Assembly (NCBI RefSeq): GCF_020184175.1
Contig: NC_065530.1
Location: 76,113,260 to 76,177,259 of the forward strand
Direction of reading: 5' to 3'
Origin: Aphis gossypii
Taxonomy: Eukaryota; Arthropoda; Insecta; Hemiptera; Aphididae
DNA length: 64,000 nucleotides
Below the pieces are notes generated by a model that worked only from the letters and a program-made list of their open reading frames with translations, made no database searches and was not told the DNA's origin. Numbering within the stretch: position 1 is the stretch's first letter; each line of letters opens with the position of its first letter. The translations under genes and the position numbers were made by a program. Shown here one piece after another: positions 41,886 to 54,414 of the stretch.

Positions 41886-44800
41886 GTTTTCTTTTCTTTT
41901 TTTTCTTAACCATCTATCCTGTCACAGCAGTTTTCAAGTGTTTTGGTTAATTATTATACGTCTACTATGTTCGTTGTTATAGAAAATTACTTTTATTATA
42001 TTATATTATATTATAATGAAAATAATAATTCTTGTGTGAACATGTTCTCTTATTTGAGTTGAAATGGTCTATAAACAACAAGAAATTTGGAAACTAAACA
42101 ATACGTTTCTTGTGTAGTATCTATCACGACTGCTCGATTTAATGGGTGTGTTAAACTTGAATTCAAGTTGAAGTTTCATATTAAACTAGAGAAGAATTTT
42201 TTGGAGTTAATTATAATATTAATATGTAACTACAATAATAATTAATACCTTCAAAAAATTGAGGAATTACAGGGAACCATTAAAAGATTTTTTGTTTTAA
42301 CTATTTAATATGATTGATGAAATTGATTTTACTCTAATGATTGCATGTAAACATAATAATAAAATACTATCTTACTAATATTCAATATTTACTTCCATTT
42401 TAAGTCTAATATTGTGTAGATCAACATTAAATTAACAATTAATAACAGTTTTTTCACAATAAGTATTTAACTTTTTTAATAAAAAAAATTGATAAAAATA
42501 GGAATTTTAGGTATATTATATAATGTATAATGATAATAATTATTACAATATAATAATATGTTGTTAATTATTCATAACACAACTATTAAATGTTTCTTAA
42601 TTTCTTAAATTCCATAGTTTTTCAATTTCTTTAAGATTTTTTAATAGCTATAACATTAAAATTGCTTTTATCCCATTTAGTATTAATATAGAGAGCAAAC
42701 TGACAATAAAATTGGTTTTATACACCTCAGTGATCGATAAGTAATTAAATCGGCTGTTGCACATTCTATTTGTGTACTTAAAACTTAAGTTCCAATTTCA
42801 ATAAAATTGCTTCAAGAAAGTTCGTTTTTAATATTTTATTCGAAAATAAAAATAATAATTAAACATCACACTATTACATAATTTACAATATGTATATTAT
42901 AAATATTATTTGACATCAAAGTATCGTTTTTATCTTATCCACTTTTATTTTGTAATTATTACTGTGTCATCAAAATATACATTTATAAATATATACATTG
43001 CTATTTTTATGTTATATAAATAACTTTTATGTGGAAATAAGGTAGAATTTTAATCAAAAACATGAAGTTTAATAATATTGTATGCTGATTCTAGCATAAA
43101 ACGTTTTCAATAACGATTATTTAAAAAAATAAATAACTATTTTAATATTTTCTAAAATATATATGACTGAAAACGCATTAACTAGTAAAATATTTGTTAT
43201 ATAGGTACATTAAATAGATTAATACATACTATGAAATCGACAAGTACAAAAAAAAAAAAATACTTGACTCTTTTCGACTCCGTTTAAATTATTTTACATC
43301 ATTAAAATGATATATGACAGTTAGGTCTACAGTCAAGAATAAACTTTAATATACAATTATTAATAAACATCACCTTACCAATTGATATTTCAAGTTCTCT
43401 TTATGATTGAAAATGTAAACGGTTTAGAGTTTGTCAAGTTTTATTATATATTTATCAATTAATCACATCAATAGTTTATATTATACATATTCATATTAAT
43501 TAGACACAAATATTTATTCTGAGTTAGGGTTGTGACATCATGCTTTTTAATAGGTAGGTAAATATTATACCATAATTAAACATTGATAAATTAAAAATAT
43601 TATTCTTTATCCATTACAATAATACATCAATATATGCGATGTTAAAAAATTATTTCAATCGTTCATTAATTTCAGTCTACATTTCTTGTATGTTTTCACC
43701 ACAAACGAAGTTTGACAATTATTTACAAGATTGTATTTTTTAAAAGAAAAAACTTGTTACATATTGTGAAACCCAAAATTTTTATGAAAAAAGTTTTTTT
43801 CAAGCCTATATAGCATGTTAGTTTTATAATTCTTTATAAATAAATATATATGATATGTGTATAAAGAAAAAAAGTAATAAATAATTGAAACATTTTTGGA
43901 ATATTATAAAAAAACATAGGTAAGTATACTGGTACCAATTTAAAAATGTATTGTATACTATTAAAATTATTTAAATAAATGTACTTATAATGAATAGTAA
44001 AGAATAAAAATATAGGAAAGTAGCGCTTTTCTAAGTATCTTAAGTCTTTTTAAGTGTCTTAAGTGTCAAAAGCATTACTACTATTATAATTGGTGTGTTA
44101 AATTTGAATTCAATGATACATCATTGTAAACGAAAAAAAAAATTTGACCAGAGATATAAATTAATAAAATTTTAAAATAAACCAAAAATAACATTACGTA
44201 TAATAAAATTCATGAGGATATAATATACATAAAAGTAACGTACCCTAATCTTCTGTTCTCACAACTTATGTTTTTAACTTAAAAAAAAAAAAATAAGTAA
44301 AATCGTATTCTATAGTTTAAGTGAGTAATTTCGTCCAAATTCTAACTTAAAACAATTTTTAATAATAAAATTGTTTTTACATCTACTTTAGATTATATTG
44401 TACAGTTTGAAATACTTATAAAGAATATTCTAATAATATTTTATATTTTTTTGAGAATTTGATAATTTTTTTTCAACATTCTTACTTATGAGGAGCTTTG
44501 TATTACATTTTTCAAGTAATTCAACCCGGCAAATAATTTTGAATTAACATTTCTTGGAGAACAAATTAAAATTTAAAATGCTTATGCCTTTAAAATGTTA
44601 AAAACATATTCAAAGTATTATTAAATTTGTATTGTAAATATAAAATTACATTTTAAATAATTGGTAAATATTTCAAGTATTTTTAGTTGTTCTAATTAAT
44701 TATTTAATAAACGTAAAAATTCCTGTTTTTCCTGATTTTTTTTTTTTTGTTTTTCCCAACTATAAAAAAAAGTATTAGGAATTTAAGTATTTTATAGACT

Positions 44801-45953
44801 AGTTATTGACTTATTGTGAACTGATACAAAAATAAAAAATAAAACATCATTGTAAAATCCATACATTCTTTGTTCCGTTTAAAATCTAAAACAATATAAT
44901 ACAGTTTATTCAGTATAATGTATTGATATTTTAATACGTTTTTTCATCTGAATTAAATTTGACTTATATTTATCAGAATAAAATATGCTCTATTTATCTA
45001 TATTTTGTATTTTAAAAAAGGATTTTTTTGTGTGTTCTAGTTAAAATTAATTTTAAATGTACCTAATTAAGTCGAAAAGTTACTAAATATTCCAAATTTT
45101 TAACTTTTAACTTTTTAACTTCATTAGGCAGCTATTTTTTTCATTTTTATAAATATTTTTAATTTAATCAAAGTTCTTATACGTTAAACATTATAAAATA
45201 AAATAAATCGACATTTTAATTTGTACATTATTTTTTTTAATAATTTTGTTTTTTGTTCAATGAGGTTTTCATTACTTTTCTATCTTGCTACTCTAAAATT
45301 ATGTTCTAATAAATTAGTGTTCCATAATATTTGTGGACAAAATGCAATATTAGGTGATTAAAATATTAATATTTTGCCATAAATGCGCATATTAACATGA
45401 GTATTATTATATTATATAATATCAGTGCAATGAATAATTTTAAGAATGAGTATGATTTGGTATGCACCGTGTATTTTTCTAAAATAGGTTTATGTACATC
45501 TTTAGTTGGTAGGTATATTTTAATAATACGAATGAGTGAGACTAAATGTTAATATTGTCATATAATAGCATTACATTAAAATAAACAAACAGTATGGTTA
45601 CCCACTTACCCAATTGAATTCGAAGATTGTTTGAAGAATTCGAACCTTCCATTCATATTGTCGTTTTTATATATCTAATATTCAAATTGTCTGTTTAGTA
45701 CCTATTCAGGTATATATATTCGATTTCAAAAAAATGTATGATGAATGTAGATTTTTTCTATATTTTTGCAACCACAGAAGAAATTTATAAGCTCGATACC
45801 AAACGAACAACATAGATTGATCACATTAATTATTAGGTTCTATAAAAAGATACACAAAAAACATAGAAAATGTAGCTGTAACTTAAGATTTTGTATTTAT
45901 TAATCAACACGATGTGTTAATTGATAACATATTAAACAGTTTATTATATAAAC
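41886..45953. other. AT-rich non-coding DNA
   Basis: I see nothing beyond low-complexity TA-rich sequence and homopolymer tracts; no frame of note on either strand. Confidence 0.6.
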
Positions 45954-46347
45954 CAGAGCTTAGTTTTTTTTTCGCGGTCCAAGTCCTTTGCCGAAAATAA
46001 TAATTATAATAATTGAACGACACTCAGCAATACCCCGATAAAATAAATCTGATTAAATAATTTATCGGTGGTTGAACGCATAATAATCGTTGTTAATGGT
46101 TGCTTAAAGCCATATAAATGTGAATGAAAATTTTATTGAAATGGGTTCAATTTTCCTATGCAAAACATAATGATGATATTGTAATTTATAATAAAAAAAT
46201 TATTTGATTAGTTAAATCGTATTTGGCAACGATTTTATTATTTATATTAAATATATTTGTACATTAAATACTGCTGAGTTTAACGAGAAAAATTTCAAAA
46301 TGTGTAATACGTGGTACTAGAATACTTGGAAAGATTGAGAACCACTG
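45954..46347 (+). mobile_element. Degraded hAT-type element
   Basis: The right end AAGATTGAGAACCACTG (to 46347) is the complement of a classic hAT start, CAGTGGTTCTCAATCTT. About 390 bp upstream, CAGAGCTTAGTTTTTTTTTC followed by GCGGTCC is a plausible diverged left end of the same consensus. Flanking octamers do not match, so the target-site duplication is lost or the left border is wrong. It is non-coding. Confidence 0.4.
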
Positions 46348-46907
46348 CTGTAATGAATCGCCTTATACAAGTGGTATTATTTTAGTTTGGTTCGTGTAAA
46401 GTTTAATATTTTTTTTACGACTGCAACAATAATTAAACCGTGGTGAGTTTGTTCCCCGGCGTTTAGTCACCAAATTGTCGTAATTGTAGTTGAGTGTGTA
46501 TATGGATGGTTTTTTTCCACTTTTCCACTAGGCGAAAAAGGGCATCTTTCCACTTGCCGCTCAATCGACAGGATACCAAAACAAACACCATAAAATCCCT
46601 AAGTTGAACCCCGTTACCTTCCTTCTCGTGGAATATAAGTACAAACATAATAACTTACACTAAATGTGTTATCGGATAGTGGGTATAGAGTCACAGGTGC
46701 GATAAGTACGATAACCATGCCTAAACTACTCCGATTCGACCGAAAAAAATATGACATCCCTAGATATCAAGCTCTGTTTAAATATAATACAATATAGGTC
46801 AAGCGCTTGGCGTCAAATGTTTAAAGGAAAGTGGACGAAAAAATATTCCATTTAGATACAAAAAAATATCCTGGTGCAACAATTGATGATTTCTGCGTGA
46901 CTATATA
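46348..46907. other. Non-coding spacer, mildly GC-richer
   Basis: The stretch 46440-46740 has more CpG than its surroundings and a 61-codon minus frame (46463-46648) with no recognised domain. No element boundaries were found. Confidence 0.45.
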
Positions 46908-47639
46908 CAGAATGATTCACCAAGCAGGATAATCTGAGTTTTTATTTTAATAATGAATTTATTCAAATTCTAATTTTTACAATGTTTAAATATACGTCTT
47001 AAAGATCGTATCTTTTGGTTTTATATTAATATCTGTTTTTTTTTTTTTTTTATCAAATGAGAACCCACTGTTTTAAATGTTTTAATTGTATAAATTATTT
47101 TTTTGATCTTTTTAAATATGTCAAAGTACCTTATTTCAAATTCAAACGAAAAGTTTCTGAGCTAAAAAAATATAAAATTAAGTATGTAATTAATATTTTA
47201 CCAAGATTTAATAGTCTATAGTGTTTATTATATTTTAAAAATGTTTACAAACTGTTGATGTTGATAGATTAATATGAATTACTAAAATTACCTAACCTAA
47301 TGTTTACGTAAATTGCCATAGTCCTTATATCTTACAATCTTACCAACTATTATTATCATGGATATATTATCTTAAATATACCAATTTAAATAACTTGAAA
47401 ACTATTCATTGGAATTTTGATGTATCAACAGTTTTAGAAAAAATGTTTCCACGGAACACTTCTTCTTAATTACCTCATAAAAAAAATATCAAGAATTTGA
47501 AAATACATATATATATTCTTTTAGTTATGTAATACATACATACTATGTAGGTATATTTAAAAATTCCAAAAAAACTAGATGTTGAATAGCTGCAATATGA
47601 AAGAAAAATGAAGTAAGGATGCTTTGATGAATCACTCTG
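46908..47639. mobile_element. Inverted-repeat element with TGATTCACC ends
   Basis: A 732-bp segment is bounded by imperfect inverted repeats of about 23 bases: left CAGAATGATTCACCAAGCA, right (complement) CAGAGTGATTCATCAAAGCA. TATA lies on both sides (46904-46907 and 47640-47643), compatible with insertion at TA-type targets. No transposase frame remains; the interior is AT-rich with T and A tracts. Similar termini occur at 3743, 33373 and 54391, indicating a multi-copy family. Superfamily is uncertain; a Tc1/mariner-like non-autonomous element is one possibility. Confidence 0.6.
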
Positions 47640-48233
47640 TATAATAAATATATTATACTTACTTGTGTACACCTAGCGTAAATCGTAGAAAGTTATTTTT
47701 TTTTTTTTACTGTAACTTTGAAAACGAAATAATAGAATAATATCTGACCGCAGACGACATGGACTACTCGTAGCACTGTAACTTTCAAAACTCGCGGAAT
47801 AATGATCAAAGTTTGAAAAAAAAGTATGATAAAAGTTTAAAATACATATCTACCGGTGAAATAGTACGTAGTAAAAAAACGAATTTTCATTTGTGTGTTC
47901 GTGTGATATTACCACTAGATCATCGATAGACCATTTGGAGACCCATATTATAATATTATATTAAACGAATAAAGCTAACCGAGAAGGATTATTTTCAAGA
48001 GTGGTGCACAAAATATTTATTTTCGAAACTCGCAAGTTTCCATGAACGCGATTTACGTAAATAACCTAAACTTTTATGCTCCATTTAAGATACAATTGAA
48101 AGTTGTAAGTCACACATCCAATATAATTTTTAATTTTTACATAATACATGTGCTACACAGTTCTTCTATTCGATTGCGATTGATCTACAACTGCCTGAAT
48201 ATTTTATAAACATATATATTTTAAAATTGTACG
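47640..48233. other. AT-rich non-coding DNA
   Basis: No gene is seen. Slightly more complex sequence lies at 47740-48060 without a long frame. Confidence 0.55.
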
Positions 48234-48315
48234 GATTTTTTTTTAATAAGTGTTATAAACAAGACTAACATAATATGGGTACAAAATTATAACACTTATC
48301 AAAAAAAAAAAAAAA
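48234..48315. repeat. AU-rich perfect-stem hairpin
   Basis: TTTTTTTAATAAGTGTTATAA (left arm, to 48258) pairs with TTATAACACTTATCAAAAAA (right arm, from 48287) across a 28-base loop, with one mismatch in about 22 pairs. The stem length is close to a pre-microRNA, but the arms are low in GC and homopolymer-rich. A palindromic mini-element is equally possible. Confidence 0.5.
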
Positions 48316-48415
48316 TACTTACAAATATACAAAAAGTAACATATAAAAATAAGTTATAACTGATTTTATAAATGTATTAGTTAATAATACAGGTTCTAAT
48401 AGATCTATCCGAATA

Positions 48416-48606
48416 CAGTGTTCAAAGTAGGTGTTGCTATTAAAAACAAAAGTTTTTACTGAGCATGTGCAGACCGAAATGATAAACATTTTTAAATTTA
48501 TCTATAAATGTGTATTTATATAACACCAGCTTGTAAAAAAAAGTCGATTTATTCCAAAACAATCCGGCCGAGAAATTCAGTGTTCCCTAAATAGTTGAAC
48601 ACACTG
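48416..48606. mobile_element. Mariner-type MITE candidate
   Basis: A 191-bp segment runs between TA dinucleotides (48414-48415 and 48607-48608). The left end CAGTGTTCAA and right end (complement) CAGTGTGTTCAAC agree except for a 2-base indel, as expected of a diverged Tc1/mariner-like inverted repeat with TA target duplication. It has no coding capacity. Confidence 0.45.
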
Positions 48607-48644
48607 TACTGTATATTATATTCTTCCCTTCCCGTTGATGCGCA

Positions 48645-48728
48645 CAATAATAATAATAATAAATACACATTTCAATTTCTGTCGTATCGTTATATTTTAA
48701 TATCATTATTATTATTATTATTATTATT
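48645..48728. repeat. Opposed AAT and ATT microsatellites
   Basis: An (AAT)n run at about 48645-48662 is followed 40 bases later by an (ATT)n run at about 48703-48728. The two are mutually complementary and could form a hairpin. Confidence 0.75.
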
Positions 48729-49144
48729 GTTAAATTTATCACGTTGACAAACGATTTTCACCGTTCGTCGCTCGTGTAATTATTTTAAATGTCGTAACCT
48801 CTTGAATAAAATATTGTTTACTTATTTAATTTTATATCATAACTCGATTATATAAATGACCGGAACTTAACGAATAAAATCCAATCATTTTAAAACATCT
48901 GTGCACTTAAAATTATGCTATCATTCGTCTAATTATAATACATTTTAAATCGTAGTTTAACTTAGTTTAATAAATTGTATATTGTTTATATATGAATTAG
49001 TTATTTCTGAACGTTAGTTAGATACTTATCGTTAGATAATAAAAAATATAAAAAAAAAATCATTTATATTAACAAAATTAATTTTTGCAACGTTTCGATC
49101 AAAAAATAAATAGCGTGCTCAAACGTATTAGTAAAAATGTTGTT

Positions 49145-49510
49145 TCATAAAGAACCTACTGAATATCCTGATATTAACACATATTGTATAAACTCATAAC
49201 CAAGCACAGAACACATACAAATTAAACGGTTTGGTATAAGGACAGAGCAGAGACTGCACAAAAAGGAAACGGTAGTATAGAAACGTTTTACTCTCCACGG
49301 CCTAAATCCCTTATTATCAGATGACGACGAGCAACGTAACCATTTCCGTAAGTCGGGAACGCTAGCACGTACGGTAAATTGTCGAGGACACGTACGCCAT
49401 AATAATATATTGATATATCTATGGAAAAAATGAGGACCCAGGAACAGGAAATCTTCGGGTAACTCACTTATAAAGACCGTGAAACGTGGAAAAGTGACCG
49501 CGTCTGACAA
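49145..49510 (-). other. 121-codon open frame of unknown origin
   Basis: This is the longest frame outside the 35 kb exon. It covers a GC-richer block with no stop from 49510 to the TGA at 49145. Its first codon is TTG and its first ATG lies late, so as a protein it would have to be an internal or spliced exon; an acceptor-like TATTATTGTCAG lies at its start. Composition is varied (ISELPEDFLFLGPHFFHR, WRTCPRQFTVRASVPDLRKW) but I recognise no domain. On the opposite strand GTAAGT at 49348-49353 gives a competing splice reading. Confidence 0.2.
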
Positions 49511-52500
49511 TAATACCTATACAATGTTACATAATCAGCTATAATATTATATTGCATTATTGTGTGTATTATTGCCTGTATTGTTGAGAAATATAACTTA
49601 AATTTCATCTAGGAACAGATACAGATAAATGCATTTTTTTATCTAGATAAAATAAATGATTTGATTATATTTAAACATTATAATTGCGATAAATAAAACA
49701 AACATAAAAATTATTTGTGATTAATCCACGATAACATTACTTAAAGAATTACAATTTTAAAAATTATTTAAATATCGTTTTAATTTAAAATTGTATACAA
49801 CAAATATTTCTATACGATAATATATGAACAATATTTTGACTAGAAAAGTCTCAAAACTAGACTTATCTCCGTAGTTTTATCATCTTTTATGTCTGTGAAT
49901 CACATGGCTAAAGTTTAGTTTTGGTTTTGTGGGCGTTCGAATTTTTATTGTTCATTTCATTAGTCCAACATGAAGTTATATTGGTCATCGTATATGGATT
50001 CATTAATTTAATATATTGCACGTTGTATACATACATTGCTACATTGCATAAAATAAAGGGCATTTCCACTCGAATTTTCGTGATTTCGTATGTTATAGTA
50101 AATCTTTGCTATTTGGATGTCGTGATGTTAAGTTTTAAAACTCATTCCTCGAATCTACACAATTTTATATTGTTGCAACTTTATGTATTAACTTTTATTT
50201 GGGTAGGACTAGATACACACTTAGATTAATTACTTTTAAAGAGTATTTGGAATAAATACTGGAATACTTTTTCAAAAGAATGTATTATAATCAATACACA
50301 GGTAATATAGTATGTAAACGTTATAAAAGTTTATAAAACATAATAAAGATAATATTATTATCTTGTACGAAAAAGTGTTCAGTGATACCATTGCAAGAAA
50401 TAATCCATTCATATATTTACAAAAAATAGAATTCCCAGCTATGTATTTAAAATATTAGAAAAGTGTACAAATACTTTTAAAATAACTTTGTCTTAGATAT
50501 TAAAAACTTTTAAATTATAACCAATGTAAAAATATATTATAATATTTGATAATTGCATAATATAATATAATTGTAATAATTTATGAATTGAAACATCGAA
50601 ATAAAAATTAACAACATAAAAGTATTAAGAATACATAATATATTACACTTTAGGAACAGTAATCTAAAAATATTTGGAGTAGTTGGAATACTATCTAAGT
50701 CTTACTATATATTATTATGTTACGGACTCGGTTATAAACACAATTTCAGCCAATTAGCATTAGAAGGTATACTTTTGAAAATTACGAACATATTTTTAAT
50801 TTGTGGTCCCTACGTGTAAAGTTTAAAACAAATGTGCTGAAAGGATCTTCGATATGCACCTTGTCAATATTATCATCTTTCATCCATTCGTCAGCATGTT
50901 GCTTCTGTCTGAAAGATACGTGTAAATCACGATCGGTATTTAGTTAATAACAAAAAAAAAAAAAATAAAGACAAAAAAAACAATTATGTGAATAATTTAC
51001 GAGTGTCAATAGTTTATAATTTATACATTCAAGTAAATAAAAATTTTCAAATTATTCAATACCTGTAATTTAGCTACTATAGAATTCTCAACATCGAGCG
51101 ATACGTAACTATTATTGATATTATGCATTGAACTTTTAATAGCGGTTCATACGTATAACTATTATCCCTACTCACCCCGAACCCAACAAACAAAACGGGA
51201 GTTTGATTGTCATTTAATTAACCCATTTAATTTCATTACAATCCATTTTGCAACGTCGAAATGGTGTATATTATATTAACATTTGCAACAATTGAATCTT
51301 TCACTGGATATAATACTACTATAGATTTTAGATTACGAAAACTCGGCTTTGATGTTTATGCTTATAACATGGCTTTATATCTTAGTATTTTGACTAAAGT
51401 ATTCTTATACCCGGACGCATTGTATAACATTCTGCACTTATTACTATAATATTATATGCAAAAAAAAAAAATAAATAAGAGAATACGTAAACGCGACAGC
51501 CAGGTGTCAACGGTGTTTATCTTTACACGCGTATATAATATGCTGTTGCCTACACAGTATACACGCTATCTCAGAATTGTGACGAAAGATTTAAACATTA
51601 TTTTATTATGAGGACAATTTTTTTTTTTTGTTTTTTTGTAAAAACATATGAAAGTGATAAACATATGACGACAGAATGTCAGTATAGGTGTAAGGAGCTT
51701 TCTCGTGTACGCGACAGCTGCTGCAGTAGTCGAAAAAGTGTTAGCACGGTAGCAATCGTAATATCATTACCTAAAAGAGAAAGAAAATAGTTAATTGGTG
51801 TGAAAGCTCTTACAATATAATATGCATTTTTTGTTTACGTGTTTTGTTAGTCATTACTTATTGTTATCATACCTAAGTGTACATTGGTAGGTAGTAGGTA
51901 CACGGCGTGACGATAGAAGAACATTACACTTTTTTGTAAACCCCAAATATTTCGATAAACATAATAATATAATGTACACAACTTTTAATAATATAGTCAC
52001 AATCACACTACAGTATACTGAATAATAATACATACTCGGAATAGATGATATCGGTTATTTATAGTTAACACTAACACTACATATTAATACTACGTTATTG
52101 TGTAACTCAAATGTTATAGCACGGTACCAGTCTAAATGTATAATAAATTATACATAATATATATAATAATATATATATATTATAGTACTGCCACACCGAT
52201 TATGGCAATGATAATAATAATAATTATAATAATTTATCACGCCACCCCAGAGCACAGTTTAGTAGTTTAGTTGTAACAATATTAACTCTAATATAATATA
52301 ATAATAATAATAACATTATAATATGGTGTTTAAAATATTTCAGATGATGTCAGAGGAAATAGTGATGAAAATCTAAACATATTGTGTTTATAATTAATAC
52401 TTTATAGTTTATCGTATTCAATACATATTTTATAGTATTTATTGACTACAAAATTACTTAAATAGGTACTTAACTATAATGTATTGTAATTAAACAGAAA

Positions 52501-53502
52501 CGATAAATATTATATAATATATACATACGTTTTTTATTCATAATAGTTTATAATTTGTTTTAGTATTTTAATAAGATATATATATTTTTAATTCTTACTT
52601 AAAAATAGTATAAATACAATTATGCAATATTATTTGATATTTTGTGTCTCATAATTTTCAAATTTATATCAAAAGTTTATGTCAAAGATGATTGTTAAGA
52701 AAAAAAAAAATAAATTGGGCATGTTTGAAATTTTCCATTTCATAACTTATTAGCATGCTTTTATCAATTAATTGTGATTACATGTACACATGGCCAATGC
52801 GTTGTTTATAATTTTAAATATATTACATATTATACGTAAAATAAATACGTTGTTATTAACCAATTTATATTTATCACATTATTTATTGAAAAAAAAAAAA
52901 TAATAAGAAATTCACAATACAATTATAAGCATAATAAAAGATTTATTTAGATGTACAAATTCAAATATTTTTCTAACAGTATAATATCTTGACATAATGT
53001 TGTGTAATTTTTCAAAATTGTATAACATTTCATTAATTTTCCAAATATTTATTATAGACAAATTATACTCAGTAATATTTTATGTGTAGTATTGATGATG
53101 CTGGAAATTGTGATTATTATCTGATAAAAAATTAAATAAATATACAGTAGTTAATCATTGATGCACGGAACGAATAGGTAGGTACCGTAAATTTTCATAA
53201 TTCGTTTAGGCCCCTTATAAAAATGTGTTTCCTTTAAATTTCGTTATTAATTTATGTATTTAATTAACACCGTCACCACTGATTTTTTACACACATGCTA
53301 CACGTATAATTGTCGGTATTTTTTATTTATTGCCCATATTTAAATAAAAATATTATTATTATACAATAATATAATATAGTTAATTTGTTCTAATATCATA
53401 TGCGCAATAAATTTTCACCGAATAAACTGGGTGTAAGTTTTTAAACAACAAAATATCGAGCTTAAATAAATCGATAAACTTTTTCCGCTGAACCTAAGAT
53501 AT
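49511..53502. other. AT-rich non-coding DNA
   Basis: A hydrophobic 102-codon + frame at 49921-50229 has no ATG start and looks like a by-product of T-rich sequence. Other frames are about 60 codons. Several TAGGTA words occur (for example 51888-51900, 53174-53187). TA-rich tracts lie near 52150-52185. Confidence 0.5.
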
Positions 53503-54414
53503 ACTGGTTGATTTACATTTGTTTAAAAAAAAAAATCTGATTTCTTTGAAATGTTTAAAATATATCTTTAAATTAATTTCAAATAATTGTAGTTTTTTGT
53601 ATATTACTAAAGTGTCCTTTGGTAATATAAGCTTCTGCTTTTCTTCATCTGCACTCCCCACTGTAAACCTATGGTTTGTGACATAACCCACCTAATCTAC
53701 AACTACCCAGTCTACCACCCAAGCATGACTACCTATCATATCTTCTCAACTCCTAAAACATCCCTTTTGATACCAAAAATATCCTCTTAAACCAATAACA
53801 AAATATCATAATTAATATATTTTATTTCTTTAAATCAATCAGGCTATTATTTTTTTTAAAACAACTTATACCTATTTATATATTTGTCGAAACTAATTAT
53901 TTAACTTTGTTAAATAAAAAATAGAGCTTTATAATATTTAGCAGCTTATTATTTTGAGTTATTTAATCAAAAACTCCAGCGAGTAATATTTAAGTTGTTC
54001 AATACTAAGTGAATGGAATAATATAATTTATAGGTAATTAAAAAATATGAAGGCTATGTTTTTTTTAAATTAGTATACAGTAAGTATTATTAATCGATAA
54101 AAATGTTTAATTCGTGAAAATTGCTAGATAATATTAAATACACCGTTATTAATATTTAGATACTTTAATTTAAATTGTTGTAAACAATTATACTTGTTTA
54201 GTAAATTTTAATAACAAGAGCATTTCCCGTTTAAGTTTTGATTTAGATATTGAATAATATAAAACTAAAAAATGGATTATTATTTAAAAAACAAAAGTTC
54301 GTATCATCAAATGAATACACGATACCTATTCAGTATTCATTTATAGTACAAAATATCACAAATACATTATTGAACAAAAGAATTTTAGACATGTTTGGTG
54401 AATCACTCAGTGTA
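53503..54414. mobile_element. Possible second TGATTCACC-type element
   Basis: The right end is clear: ATGTTTGGTGAATCACTCAG (54391-54410) is the complement of CTGAGTGATTCACCAAACAT, matching the family termini. A weak candidate left end, TATACTGGTTGATTTACATT, lies at about 53503. If both are correct the copy is about 0.9 kb. The left border is uncertain, and no transposase is visible. Confidence 0.35.

Noticed and set aside
49921..50229. 102-codon hydrophobic frame resembling a chemoreceptor fragment
   Set aside because: It starts at TTG with an in-frame stop 9 bases upstream. No receptor signature motif is present; hydrophobicity follows from T-rich codons.
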